NCBI GenBank assembly: GCA_944333055.1
Contig: CALVKT010000013.1
Coordinates: 1 to 64,000 of the forward strand
DNA: 64,000 nt
Direction of reading: 5' to 3'
Source of the DNA: an uncultured Clostridia bacterium
GTDB lineage: Bacteria > Bacillota > Clostridia > Christensenellales > Aristaeellaceae
In this document: piece after piece, positions 18,250 to 28,026 of the stretch
Position numbering within the stretch: the stretch's first letter is position 1
Layout: every line of letters begins with the position of its first letter
Program-made: the position numbers and the translations under genes
The notes under the pieces: generated by a model
Database searches by the model: none
What the model was told of the DNA's origin: nothing
The model's input: only the letters and a program-made list of their open reading frames with translations

Positions 18250-18338
18250 AACCGGCAACCGGCCGCCCAAGTGTCGCTATCGCGGATTCAACGTTTGCAG
18301 CCGGGCGCAATTTGGCGCAAAAAGATGCGAAAAGGCTG

Positions 18339-18367
18339 TTGACAAAAGCGGGCGGGCGTGTTATCTT
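18339..18367 (+). promoter_or_regulatory. Promoter of the hrcA-grpE-dnaK-dnaJ operon
   Basis: A perfect TTGACA (18339-18344) and TATCTT (18362-18367) are 17 bp apart. The CIRCE operator begins 11 bp after the -10 element, so bound HrcA would block transcription initiation. Confidence 0.85.
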
Positions 18368-18378
18368 TATCACGCTGA

Positions 18379-18405
18379 TTAGCACTCAAACAAGAAGAGT
18401 GCTAA
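18379..18405 (+). promoter_or_regulatory. CIRCE operator for HrcA (dnaK locus)
   Basis: TTAGCACTC (18379-18387), nine bases, GAGTGCTAA (18397-18405): an exact match to the CIRCE element bound by the heat-shock repressor HrcA. Confidence 0.98.
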
Positions 18406-18429
18406 CAAAACCGAAAGGAGGCGTGCCGG

Positions 18430-19467
18430 ATGGATCGCATCGACCGCAAGTATCGCATCTTGCAGGCGATCATCGATGATTACATCCTGACCGCGCTGCC
18501 CGTCGGTTCCCGAACGATTTCCCGCAAGTATGAACAGAAGCTCTCCTCGGCGACGATCCGCAACGAGATGAGCGATCTGGAGGAGCTGGGGTATCTGGAT
18601 TCCCCGCACACCTCGGCCGGGCGCGTGCCCTCCAACAAGGCATACCGCCTGTACGTGGACCAGATGCTCAAGCCGCCGCCGCTGAGCGTGGAGGAGACGG
18701 CGTTCATCAACCAGTGCTTTGACCGGCGGGTGCATCAGGTGGACGACATGTCCATGCGCATCGCCAAGGCGCTGGCCAGCATGACGCATTACACCTCGGC
18801 GGTGATGACCCGCACGCCGCGCAGCGAACAGGTGCTCAGCCACCTGCAGCTCGTGCCGGTGGCCGAGCGGCGGGTGCTGCTCATCCTGGTGACGCGCGGC
18901 GGCGCGGTGCGCCAGAGCCTGCTGGATCTGGACGCGAGCATCGCCGCAGACGAGCTGTACATGGTCTCCCGCATCCTGAGCAGCCAGCTCGAGGGCCTGC
19001 GGCTGAGCGAACTGCCCGACGCGCTTACGCGCCTGTCCGGCAGCTGCGCGACGGGCCTCAGGCAGATCGTGCAGGCGATGGCCGAGCAGCAGCCGGAAGC
19101 CGCGGGAAGCGACGCCGTGACGCTGTCCATCGGCGGGCGCTCGAACCTGCTGGGCTTCCCCGAGTATTCGGACGTGGACAAGGCGAAGGCGCTGCTGAGC
19201 GTGCTGGAGACGCGCGAGAAGGTCGTCTCGCTGCTGGAACGCAACGGCGAAATGGAGATCTCGGTGCGCATCGGGCCGGAGACGGGCTTGGAGGAGACGC
19301 GCGACTGTTCCGTGGTGACGGCGAGCTACCGCCTGAGCGACGGCCGGGTGAACACCATCGGTCTGATCGGCCCCACGCGCATGCAGTACGGCAAGGCGCT
19401 GGCGGTGCTCTCGCAGGTGGGCAGGTCGCTGGGGGCCATTCTGGATGAGTATGACGAACATGAGTAG
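18430..19467 (+). CDS. hrcA: Heat-inducible transcription repressor HrcA
   Basis: A 345-residue repressor that binds CIRCE and is kept active by GroEL. The N-terminal winged helix spans about residues 1-75 (RKYRILQAIIDDYILTALPV, LSSATIRNEMSDLEELGYL, HTSAGRVPS). The C-terminal GAF-like dimerisation/inducer region ends GLIGPTRMQYGKALAVL. An AAAGGAGG site lies 9 nt before the ATG. It is autoregulated by the CIRCE 24 bp upstream and should also control groES-groEL at 54 kb. Confidence 0.97.
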   Translation: MDRIDRKYRILQAIIDDYILTALPVGSRTISRKYEQKLSSATIRNEMSDLEELGYLDSPHTSAGRVPSNKAYRLYVDQMLKPPPLSVEETAFINQCFDRRVHQVDDMSMRIAKALASMTHYTSAVMTRTPRSEQVLSHLQLVPVAERRVLLILVTRGGAVRQSLLDLDASIAADELYMVSRILSSQLEGLRLSELPDALTRLSGSCATGLRQIVQAMAEQQPEAAGSDAVTLSIGGRSNLLGFPEYSDVDKAKALLSVLETREKVVSLLERNGEMEISVRIGPETGLEETRDCSVVTASYRLSDGRVNTIGLIGPTRMQYGKALAVLSQVGRSLGAILDEYDEHE

Positions 19468-20098
19468 GAAGAAGGACAAGAAGCGCGAAGCGACGCTTCG
19501 CGAGAAGATCCGCAAGGCCGCGGAAGGGCTGAAGAACCAGCCGGAAAGGGCGAAAGACATGAGCGAAGAGACCATGAATCCGCAGGAAACGGCACAGCAG
19601 CAGGAGGCGCAGCAGCAGACGCCTGAACAGGAGATCGACGTGGCTGCGCTGAGCGCCGAGCTGGAAAAGACGAAGGCGCAGTGCGAGGAATACCTCGACC
19701 TGGCGCAGCGCAAGCAGGCGGAGTTCGCCAACTACCGCCGCCGCACGGAGGGCATCCGCCAGGAGGCCTATGACGACGGCCGACGCGATGCGATCGACAA
19801 GCTGCTGCCGGTCATCGACAACCTCGAACGCGCGCTGGCCGCCGCGGGCGAGGAGGATTCGGCGCTCAAGTCCGGCGTGGACATGGTGCTGCGCCAGACG
19901 AAGGAGACGTTTTCCAAGATGGGCGTGGAGGAGATCGATCCGCTGGGCCAGCCCTTTGACGCCGAGATGCACAACGCCGTGATGCAGGGCAGCGCCGAGG
20001 AGGGCGAGCCGGGCACCGTGTGCCTGGTGCTGCAGAAGGGTTACAAGCTCGGCGGCCGCGTCATCCGGCACGCGATGGTGAAGGTAGTGGCAGGCTGA
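19460..20098 (+). CDS. grpE: Nucleotide exchange factor GrpE
   Basis: GrpE releases ADP from DnaK. The 212-residue product has a charged, Gln-rich disordered N-terminus (residues ~1-65), a long coiled coil and the C-terminal wing with NAVMQGSAEEGEPGTV and the diagnostic GYKLGGRVIRHAMVKV. The ATG at 19460 overlaps the hrcA stop by 8 bp; in-frame ATGs at 19445 and 19451 are alternatives, none with a good ribosome-binding site, so translational coupling from hrcA is likely. Confidence 0.95.
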   Translation: MSRKKDKKREATLREKIRKAAEGLKNQPERAKDMSEETMNPQETAQQQEAQQQTPEQEIDVAALSAELEKTKAQCEEYLDLAQRKQAEFANYRRRTEGIRQEAYDDGRRDAIDKLLPVIDNLERALAAAGEEDSALKSGVDMVLRQTKETFSKMGVEEIDPLGQPFDAEMHNAVMQGSAEEGEPGTVCLVLQKGYKLGGRVIRHAMVKVVAG

Positions 20099-21991
<1,893 letters not shown>

Positions 21992-22013
21992 GCACAGATT
22001 CAATCAGGCGCAA

Positions 22014-22038
22014 GCCGCCGTCACGCAGTGGCGGCGGC
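22014..22038 (+). other. GC hairpin between dnaK and dnaJ
   Basis: An 11-bp stem (22014-22024 with 22028-22038, one T-G wobble) with a 3-nt loop has no T tract. It could slow 3' decay of the dnaK message or reduce read-through into dnaJ. Confidence 0.6.
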
Positions 22039-22073
22039 GTCGCGCGGTTTATACAGAATAGGTGGTGACTGCT

Positions 22074-23249
22074 GTGGCAGACAAAAGGGACTACTACGAG
22101 GTGCTGGGCATCAGCAAGGGCGCCTCGGAAGACGAGATCAAAAAGGCATACCGCAAGGCGGCCAAGGCCAGCCACCCGGATCTGCATCCCAATGACAAGG
22201 AAGCCGAGGCGCGCTTCAAGGAGATCAACGAGGCCTATGAGGTGCTCTCCGATCCGCAGAAGCGCGCGCGTTACGATCAGTTCGGCCATGAGGACCCGCG
22301 CACGGGCGGCGCGGGCGCCGGTTACGGCGGCTTTGGCGGATTTGACGATATTTTCGACATGTTCAACGGCGCGTTCGGCGGCTTCGGCGGCCGCGGCGGT
22401 TCGCGCAGCCAGAACGCGCCCCAGCGCGGCAGCGACTTGCAGTACAACCTGACGCTCACCTTTGAAGAGGCGGCGTTCGGCTGCAAGAAGGAGTTCAAGT
22501 TCCAGCGCAATGCGACGTGCGACTGCTGCAAGGGCACCGGCGCCAAGCCGGGCACCCAGCCGCAGACCTGCCCCACATGCGGCGGCAGCGGCCAGCAGCG
22601 CGTGACGATGAATTCCCCGTTCGGTCAGGTGCAGACGATGCGCACCTGTCAGACCTGCGGCGGCAAGGGCAAGACGATCAAGGAGCGCTGCGCCAAGTGC
22701 TCCGGCAGCGGCTTTGTCCGCGTGACGCGCACGGTCACGATGAACGTGCCGGCGGGCGTGGACGACGGCCAGAACTTCAAGACCATTCCGGGAGAGGGCG
22801 AGCCGGGCCGCAACGGCGGGCCGTCCGGCGATCTGTACGTGACGTGCAACGTGCGTCCGCACAAGATCTTCAAGCGCGACCGCTACGACCTGTACTGCGA
22901 CGTGCCCATCAGCTTCTCGCAGGCGGCGCTGGGCGGCGACATCGACGTGCCCACGCTTGAGGGCACCATGAAATACAACGTGCCGGCGGGCACGCAGGAG
23001 GGCGCGTCCTTCCGCGTGCGCAATCAGGGCATCCAGCAGCTGCGCGGCACGGGCCGGGGCGATCTGTTCTTCACCGTGCACGTGGAGGTGCCCAAGCACC
23101 TGAGCGAGAAGCAGAAGGACCTGCTGCGCCAGTTCGAGGATTCGCTCAACGGCAGGGAGTACGAGCGGCGCAAGAGCTTCGGCGATCAGGTCAAGAGCTA
23201 CATCCGGGAGAACACGGAGCGCTTCAAGGAGAAGTTCGACAAAAAATAG
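22074..23249 (+). CDS. dnaJ: Chaperone protein DnaJ (Hsp40)
   Basis: A 391-residue type I DnaJ that delivers substrates to DnaK and stimulates its ATPase. It has the J domain with the HPD motif (KASHPDLHP, ~33-41), a Gly/Phe-rich linker and four zinc-binding repeats [24 protein letters not shown] and CAKCSGSG, then the client-binding barrels. The GTG at 22074 ([12 protein letters not shown]) follows AGGTGGTG and gives the canonical N-terminus; the GTG at 22062 is too early. It ends the heat-shock operon. Confidence 0.98.
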   Translation: MADKRDYYEVLGISKGASEDEIKKAYRKAAKASHPDLHPNDKEAEARFKEINEAYEVLSDPQKRARYDQFGHEDPRTGGAGAGYGGFGGFDDIFDMFNGAFGGFGGRGGSRSQNAPQRGSDLQYNLTLTFEEAAFGCKKEFKFQRNATCDCCKGTGAKPGTQPQTCPTCGGSGQQRVTMNSPFGQVQTMRTCQTCGGKGKTIKERCAKCSGSGFVRVTRTVTMNVPAGVDDGQNFKTIPGEGEPGRNGGPSGDLYVTCNVRPHKIFKRDRYDLYCDVPISFSQAALGGDIDVPTLEGTMKYNVPAGTQEGASFRVRNQGIQQLRGTGRGDLFFTVHVEVPKHLSEKQKDLLRQFEDSLNGREYERRKSFGDQVKSYIRENTERFKEKFDKK

Positions 23250-23257
23250 CGCGATTC

Positions 23258-23294
23258 AGCCTGAGTAAGAGCGACCGTCTTATTCAGGCTTTTT
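23258..23294 (+). terminator. Terminator of the hrcA-grpE-dnaK-dnaJ operon
   Basis: A 13-bp stem (23258-23270 with 23278-23290, one wobble), a 7-nt loop and a T5 tail lie 8 bp after dnaJ. Confidence 0.85.
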
Positions 23295-23322
23295 GAAGTG
23301 GCGCGATGCGCAGGAGGAACAT

Positions 23323-24264
23323 ATGGATTGGATGGAAATCGCGGTGCACACCACGACCATGGGCGCGGACGTCGTCAGCGAGGTGCTCATGAACGCCGGC
23401 GCGGTCGGCACGATGATCGAGGACCGCTATGACGTGACGTCCAGCAAGAAGTCGGACGGCATGTGGGACATGATCGACGAGGATGTGCTCGCCGGGATGA
23501 GCGAGGACGTGCTCGTCAAGGCGTATTTTCACAGCGACGCGAGCGCGCAGGAAGCGCTGATGCTCGTGCGGGCGCGCCTTGATGACATCGCGCGCATGAA
23601 CATGGGCTTTGACATCGGCTCGCTGGCCATCGACAACCGCAACGTGCAGGAGCAGGACTGGGCGGAGAACTGGAAGAAGTACTACAAGCCCTTCCGCGCG
23701 GGCGCGCATCTGGTGATCAAGCCGAGCTGGGAGCCGTATGACGCGCAGGCAGGCGACCTCGTGCTGGAGCTGGATCCCGGCATGGCCTTTGGCACCGGCA
23801 CGCACGAGACGACGTTCATGTGCATGGAGCAGCTGGAGAAGTACGTGACGAAGGGCTGCCGGGCGATCGACGTGGGCTGCGGCTCCGGCATTTTGGCGCT
23901 GGCGGCGGCGAAGCTGGGCGCAGGCGACGTGCTGGCGATCGACCTGGACGGGCTGGCGGTCAAGGTCGCGCAGGAGAACGCCGAGAAGAACGGCCTGACC
24001 GGATGCGTGCGCGTCGTGCACGGCGACCTGCTTCAAAAGACGCAGGAGAAGGCCGACGTGATCGTGGCCAACATCATCGCGGACGTGATCTGCGCTTTGT
24101 GCGGCCCGGCGAAGCAGCACCTGCTGCTCGGCGGCACGTTCATCTGTTCGGGCATCATCCGCGAGCGCGAGGAGGACGTGCAGCGCGCGCTTGCCGAGGC
24201 GGGCTACACGGTCTGCAACCGCCTGGAGAAGGGCTCTTGGGTGTGCCTGGCGGCCCGGTTGTGA
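23323..24264 (+). CDS. prmA: Ribosomal protein L11 methyltransferase PrmA
   Basis: A 313-residue SAM-dependent enzyme that trimethylates ribosomal protein L11. The Rossmann motif is DVGCGSGILALAAAKLGA, followed by VLAIDLDGLAVKVAQEN and the catalytic-type VANIIADV. The PrmA-specific pre-motif FGTGTHETT is present. The N-terminal ~120 residues form the L11-recognition domain. AGGAGGAAC precedes the ATG at 23323. The next gene, rsmE, begins 11 bp later; prmA-rsmE-mtaB behind dnaJ is a common Bacillota arrangement. Confidence 0.96.
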   Translation: MDWMEIAVHTTTMGADVVSEVLMNAGAVGTMIEDRYDVTSSKKSDGMWDMIDEDVLAGMSEDVLVKAYFHSDASAQEALMLVRARLDDIARMNMGFDIGSLAIDNRNVQEQDWAENWKKYYKPFRAGAHLVIKPSWEPYDAQAGDLVLELDPGMAFGTGTHETTFMCMEQLEKYVTKGCRAIDVGCGSGILALAAAKLGAGDVLAIDLDGLAVKVAQENAEKNGLTGCVRVVHGDLLQKTQEKADVIVANIIADVICALCGPAKQHLLLGGTFICSGIIREREEDVQRALAEAGYTVCNRLEKGSWVCLAARL

Positions 24265-24275
24265 TGGAGGGACGC

Positions 24276-25019
24276 ATGCATCGATTTTTTGCCGGCGAGG
24301 CCGGCGTTGAAGGCGGACGCGCCTTTCTGAGCGAGGAGGATTCCGGGCACGCGCTGCGCGTGCTGCGCCTGACGGTGGGCGACGAGATCGAGCTGGTCTG
24401 CGCGCCCTGGCGCTATCGGGCGAAGATCGCGCAGGTGCAGGAAGGTCGCGTGCAGGTGGAGATCGTCGAGCCGCTGCGCACGAGCGAGGCGCGCACGCGG
24501 GTGACGCTCTACCAGGGGCTGCCCAAGGGCGACAAGATGGAGATGATCGTCCAGAAGTGCACGGAGCTGGGCGTCCATGCCGTCCGGCCCGTGGCGATGG
24601 AGCGCTGCGTGACGCGGCTGGAGGGCAAGGATGCCGCCAAACGGATCGACCGCTGGCAGAAGATCGCGCGCGAGGCGGTCAAGCAGTGCGCGCGCGTGGA
24701 CGTGCCGGAGGTTCGGGAGCCGCGCAGGATTGCGCAGCTGGCGAGCGAGTTTTCAGATCTGGACGTGCTCATCGTGCCCTGGGAGGAGGCGCGCGACGGC
24801 GACATCCGTCAGGCGCTCGCGCCCTTTGAGGAGCGGAAAGACCTGCGCGTGGGCATCCTCATCGGGCCGGAGGGCGGCATCGGCGCCAACGAGGCGGCGT
24901 GGCTGGCCGAGCGCGCGGACGCCAAGCTCGTGACGCTCGGCCCGCGCATCCTGCGCACGGAGACGGCGGCGCTGGCCGCGCTGACGATGGTCATGGCCTA
25001 TCGCGGCGAAATGGCGTAA
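24276..25019 (+). CDS. rsmE: 16S rRNA (uracil-1498-N3)-methyltransferase RsmE
   Basis: A 247-residue SPOUT-class methyltransferase. The N-terminal PUA-like domain starts MHRFFAGEA, and the C-terminal trefoil knot is shown by ILIGPEGGIGANEAAW and LVTLGPRILRTETAALAAL, which form the SAM-binding knot. An ATG overlapping the prmA stop (24264) is four codons earlier, but GGAGGGACGC places the ribosome on the ATG at 24276. Confidence 0.95.
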   Translation: MHRFFAGEAGVEGGRAFLSEEDSGHALRVLRLTVGDEIELVCAPWRYRAKIAQVQEGRVQVEIVEPLRTSEARTRVTLYQGLPKGDKMEMIVQKCTELGVHAVRPVAMERCVTRLEGKDAAKRIDRWQKIAREAVKQCARVDVPEVREPRRIAQLASEFSDLDVLIVPWEEARDGDIRQALAPFEERKDLRVGILIGPEGGIGANEAAWLAERADAKLVTLGPRILRTETAALAALTMVMAYRGEMA

Positions 25020-25034
25020 AAAGCGGCGCAAGGC

Positions 25035-25063
25035 TTGCAAGAGCCCGCGCCGTATTTTATAAT
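25035..25063 (+). promoter_or_regulatory. Promoter of the DUF4236 gene (and possibly mtaB-hit)
   Basis: TTGCAA (25035-25040) and TATAAT (25058-25063) are 17 bp apart, 31 bp before the start at 25095. Confidence 0.75.
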
Positions 25064-25094
25064 GGGGAAGACGAAAAACGAAAGAGGGATGAAT

Positions 25095-25988
25095 ATGCGT
25101 TTTCGCAAAAGCGTACGGATCGCCAAGGGCGTGAAGCTCAATCTGTCCAAGACCGGCGCCAGCTTCACGCTGGGCGGCGGCAAGGGCCTCTCCTTCAACG
25201 TCGGCAACCGGGGCGCGTTTCTCAACTGGAGTATCCCCGGCACGGGCGTGTACGACCGCGTGCGGCTGGATACGCTGCTCAAGGACAAGCTGGGCGGGCT
25301 GTTCGGCTTCGGCAAGCCGGCGCAGGAGACGGACGCGCCGAAGCGTTCGGGAAAGGCGGCGAAAGCGCCGGCGCGGCCTGACGACGCGCAGATGGAGGAG
25401 ATTGCGCAGGAGATCGCGCTGATCAACATCCACCAGCAGGCCATCGACGTGGCGAGCGCGCAGCCGGGCACGCTTGACGAGGCGCAGGCCGAGGCGGCGA
25501 TTGCGGACTGGCTCAGCGAGGGCGAGGCGCCCATCGGCTTTGCCGTGGATTGCGAGGCGATCGCGGGCAAGGCGGCCGTGATGATCGACCTGGACCTGCC
25601 GGAGATCGAGGACATGCCCCGGCGCAAGCTCGTGCAGATGGCGGACGGCAGCGTCAAGATCAAGAAGAAATCGCAGAAGGAGCTGCGCGAGGACTACCGC
25701 ACCTGCGTGCTGGGCCTGGGCGAATACGTGGCCAGCCACGCGCTGGCGCTCGTGCCGCAGGCGAAAAAGGTGGTCGTCTCCGCCTACACGCAGCGGCGCA
25801 GCGAAAAGACGGGCGAGGCGATGGACGTGTTCATCTATTCCATCGTCTTTGCGCGCGAGGCGTTTGCGGCGGACTACCAGCAGCGCGATCCGTATGACTT
25901 CTGTCAGGATCTGCCGGGCCGCTTTTACGTGCTCGCCAGCGGCGTGATGAAGGAGATCGCGCCGTTTGAGGCGGCGGACATCGAATGA
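25095..25988 (+). CDS. DUF4236-domain protein
   Basis: The 297-residue protein begins MRFRKSVRIAKGVKLNLSKT, the diagnostic DUF4236 start, continued by FTLGGGKGLSFNVGNRG up to about residue 60. The remaining ~230 residues include an Ala/Lys-rich linker (~80-100) and an alpha/beta C-terminal region that I do not recognise (…VDCEAIAGKAAVMIDLDLPE…). No signal or membrane segment is seen. Function of the family is unknown. GAGGG at 25084 suits the ATG at 25095 better than the ATG at 25089. Confidence 0.85.
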   Translation: MRFRKSVRIAKGVKLNLSKTGASFTLGGGKGLSFNVGNRGAFLNWSIPGTGVYDRVRLDTLLKDKLGGLFGFGKPAQETDAPKRSGKAAKAPARPDDAQMEEIAQEIALINIHQQAIDVASAQPGTLDEAQAEAAIADWLSEGEAPIGFAVDCEAIAGKAAVMIDLDLPEIEDMPRRKLVQMADGSVKIKKKSQKELREDYRTCVLGLGEYVASHALALVPQAKKVVVSAYTQRRSEKTGEAMDVFIYSIVFAREAFAADYQQRDPYDFCQDLPGRFYVLASGVMKEIAPFEAADIE

Positions 25989-26009
25989 CGAGGAGAAACC
26001 ATTCATTTC

Positions 26010-27302
26010 ATGATTGAGAAGAGGACGGTGGCCTTTCACACGCTGGGCTGCAAGGTCAATCAGTACGACACGCAGGCCATGCGCGAGCGCTTTGAGGCGG
26101 CGGGCTACCGCACGGTTGAATTTGAGGAGAAGGCGGACGTCTACGTCGTGAACACCTGCACGGTGACGGGCACGGGCGACCAGAAGAGCATGAAGACCAT
26201 CCGGCGCTGCCACAGGCAGAATCCGGAAGCGGCGATCGTCGTGGCGGGCTGCCTGGCGCAGCGCGCCGCGGATGAACTCAAGCTGCCGGGCGTGCGGCTG
26301 GTGCTGGGCACGCAGCGGCGCGGCGAGGTCGTGGAGCTGCTCCATCAGGCGCTCTGCCGGGACTGCACGCTCATCGCCGTGGAAACGCTGCGCCAGGCGC
26401 CCTTTGAGCGCCTGACCGTGCACATGCACGAGGGGCACACGCGCGCGACGATGAAGATTCAGGAGGGCTGCGACCGCTGGTGCACCTACTGCATCATCCC
26501 CTCCGTGCGCGGTCCGATCCGCTCGCGCCCGCTTGATGAGATCCGCGCCGAGGCCGAGAGCCTCGCGGACGCGGGCTTTCGGGAGGTGGTGCTCACGGGC
26601 ATCCACCTGACGAGCTATGGCCGCGAGCAGCACGGCGCGATCACGCTGCTGGACGCCATCCGCACGGTGCACGGCGTGCCGGGCATCGCGCGCATCCGGC
26701 TGGGTTCGCTGGAGCCGGTGATCGTGACGGCGGACTTCGTCGCGGGCATCGCGGCGCTGCCCAAGGTCTGCCATCAGTTCCATCTGGCGCTGCAAAGCGG
26801 CAGCGACACGGTGCTCGCGCGCATGCGCAGGCGCTACACGAGCGGGGAATTTCTGGCGGCGTGCCGCCTGCTGCGCGAGGCGTTTGACGACTGTGCGCTG
26901 ACCACCGACGTGATGACGGGCTTCCCCGGTGAGACGCAGGAGGAGTTTGAGCAGACGATTGCGACCTGCCGCGCGGCGGGTTTCGCGCGCATGCACGTCT
27001 TCCCGTACTCCGAGCGCGCGGGCACGAAGGCGGCCGAGATGCCGGGCAGCGTGCCGAACCACCTGCGCGAGGCGCGCGCGCGGGCGCTGATTGCCGTGGG
27101 GCGCGAGCTGGAGGAGGCCGCGCTGCAAGGCCGCGTGGGTCAGGTGGAGCGCGTGCTCATCGAGGAGGTCGACGCGCAGGGCGTGGGCGTGGGCTATTCG
27201 AGCGGATACCTGCGCGTGCACGTGCCGGGCGCGCGGGCGGGCGAGATCGTGCGCGCAAAGATTCTGGGTGTGGAAAACCATGAGCTGAAAGGAGCGCTTT
27301 GA
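26010..27302 (+). CDS. mtaB: tRNA ms2t6A methylthiotransferase MtaB
   Basis: A 430-residue radical SAM enzyme that adds a methylthio group to t6A37. The N-terminal cluster cysteines are Cys14 (TLGCKVNQYD), Cys50 (NTCTV) and Cys81 (AGCLAQ). The radical SAM motif is Cys154, Cys158, Cys161 (EGCDRWCTYC). A C-terminal TRAM-like segment ends the protein. TLGCKVNQYD and the overall length point to MtaB rather than MiaB or RimO. It would use the t6A product of the TsaB/C/E enzymes also encoded here. Confidence 0.95.
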   Translation: MIEKRTVAFHTLGCKVNQYDTQAMRERFEAAGYRTVEFEEKADVYVVNTCTVTGTGDQKSMKTIRRCHRQNPEAAIVVAGCLAQRAADELKLPGVRLVLGTQRRGEVVELLHQALCRDCTLIAVETLRQAPFERLTVHMHEGHTRATMKIQEGCDRWCTYCIIPSVRGPIRSRPLDEIRAEAESLADAGFREVVLTGIHLTSYGREQHGAITLLDAIRTVHGVPGIARIRLGSLEPVIVTADFVAGIAALPKVCHQFHLALQSGSDTVLARMRRRYTSGEFLAACRLLREAFDDCALTTDVMTGFPGETQEEFEQTIATCRAAGFARMHVFPYSERAGTKAAEMPGSVPNHLREARARALIAVGRELEEAALQGRVGQVERVLIEEVDAQGVGVGYSSGYLRVHVPGARAGEIVRAKILGVENHELKGAL

Positions 27303-27303
27303 T

Positions 27304-27648
27304 ATGAACGGCTGTCTGTTTTGCAGGATCGCTGCGGGCGAGATCCCCAGCACGAAGGTGTATGAAGACGAGCATGTGCTCGCGTTTCGCGACATCGCGC
27401 CGCAGGCGCCGGTGCACGTGCTGGTGATTCCCAAAAAGCACGTCTCCGGCTGGTACGACGCGCAGGGCGAGGACGACGCGTCGCTCGCGCGCCTGATGCG
27501 CGCGGCGGCGAAGGTCGCGCAGATGGAGGGCATCGTGCAGAGCGGCTTCCGCGTCGTCTCCAACTGCGGCCCGGACGCCCAGCAGACCGTGCCGCACCTG
27601 CACCTGCACGTGCTGGGCGGCAGGGCGATGGCCGGCGAAATGGCATGA
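27304..27648 (+). CDS. HIT-family nucleotide hydrolase (HinT-like)
   Basis: A 114-residue histidine-triad protein: CLFCRIAAGEIPSTKVYED at the start and the catalytic triad motif VPHLHLHVLGGR at residues ~97-108. HinT-type members hydrolyse purine nucleoside phosphoramidates and adenylyl-lysine. It lies one base after the mtaB stop and is therefore in the same operon. Confidence 0.93.
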   Translation: MNGCLFCRIAAGEIPSTKVYEDEHVLAFRDIAPQAPVHVLVIPKKHVSGWYDAQGEDDASLARLMRAAAKVAQMEGIVQSGFRVVSNCGPDAQQTVPHLHLHVLGGRAMAGEMA

Positions 27649-27681
27649 GGCATAACTTTCTCAAGAAATTGAAAAATCCGG

Positions 27682-27710
27682 TTGACGAACACGGTTTGTT
27701 GCGCTATAAT
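27682..27710 (+). promoter_or_regulatory. Promoter of rpsU
   Basis: TTGACG (27682-27687) and a perfect TATAAT (27705-27710) are 17 bp apart, ~78 bp before rpsU. Confidence 0.85.
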
Positions 27711-27788
27711 TAAGCGTACGGTACTCCATTGACGGCGAGTTTGACGCAATGGATCGTCGAATGATTGAGCCGAGGGGAGGGATACTAG

Positions 27789-27962
27789 ATGTCTGAGATC
27801 CGTATTCGTGAGAATGAATCCCTGGAAAGTGCTCTGAGGAGATTCAAGAGGCAGTGCGCGCGTGCCGGCGTGATCGCTGAGGTTCGCAAGAGAGAGCATT
27901 ACGAGAAGCCGTCCGTCCGTCGCAAGAAGAAGGCCGAGGCCGCCCGTAAGCGCAAGTACTGA
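27789..27962 (+). CDS. rpsU: Small ribosomal subunit protein S21
   Basis: The 57-residue product begins [20 protein letters not shown] and ends in a Lys/Arg-rich tail ([16 protein letters not shown]), typical of S21, a late-binding 30S protein near the anti-Shine-Dalgarno region. GGGGAGGG precedes the ATG. It is flanked by its own promoter and terminator, so it is a monocistronic unit. Confidence 0.97.
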   Translation: MSEIRIRENESLESALRRFKRQCARAGVIAEVRKREHYEKPSVRRKKKAEAARKRKY

Positions 27963-27977
27963 TTCACACACACAATC

Positions 27978-28003
27978 GCTCCATCGCCCGATGGAGCTTT
28001 TTT
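27978..28003 (+). terminator. Intrinsic terminator of rpsU
   Basis: GCTCCATCG (27978-27986) pairs with CGATGGAGC (27989-27997), followed by a T6 tail, 15 bp after the rpsU stop. Confidence 0.92.
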
Positions 28004-28026
28004 GTTACCGGCAAGGAGGTCGTTTC

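Noticed and set aside
24753..27971. A 1072-codon open frame on the - strand
   Set aside because: It is antisense to rsmE, the DUF4236 gene, mtaB and hit, all of which have clear motifs. High GC content removes stop codons from the opposite strand; the translation is Arg/His/Leu-rich and without recognisable domains.
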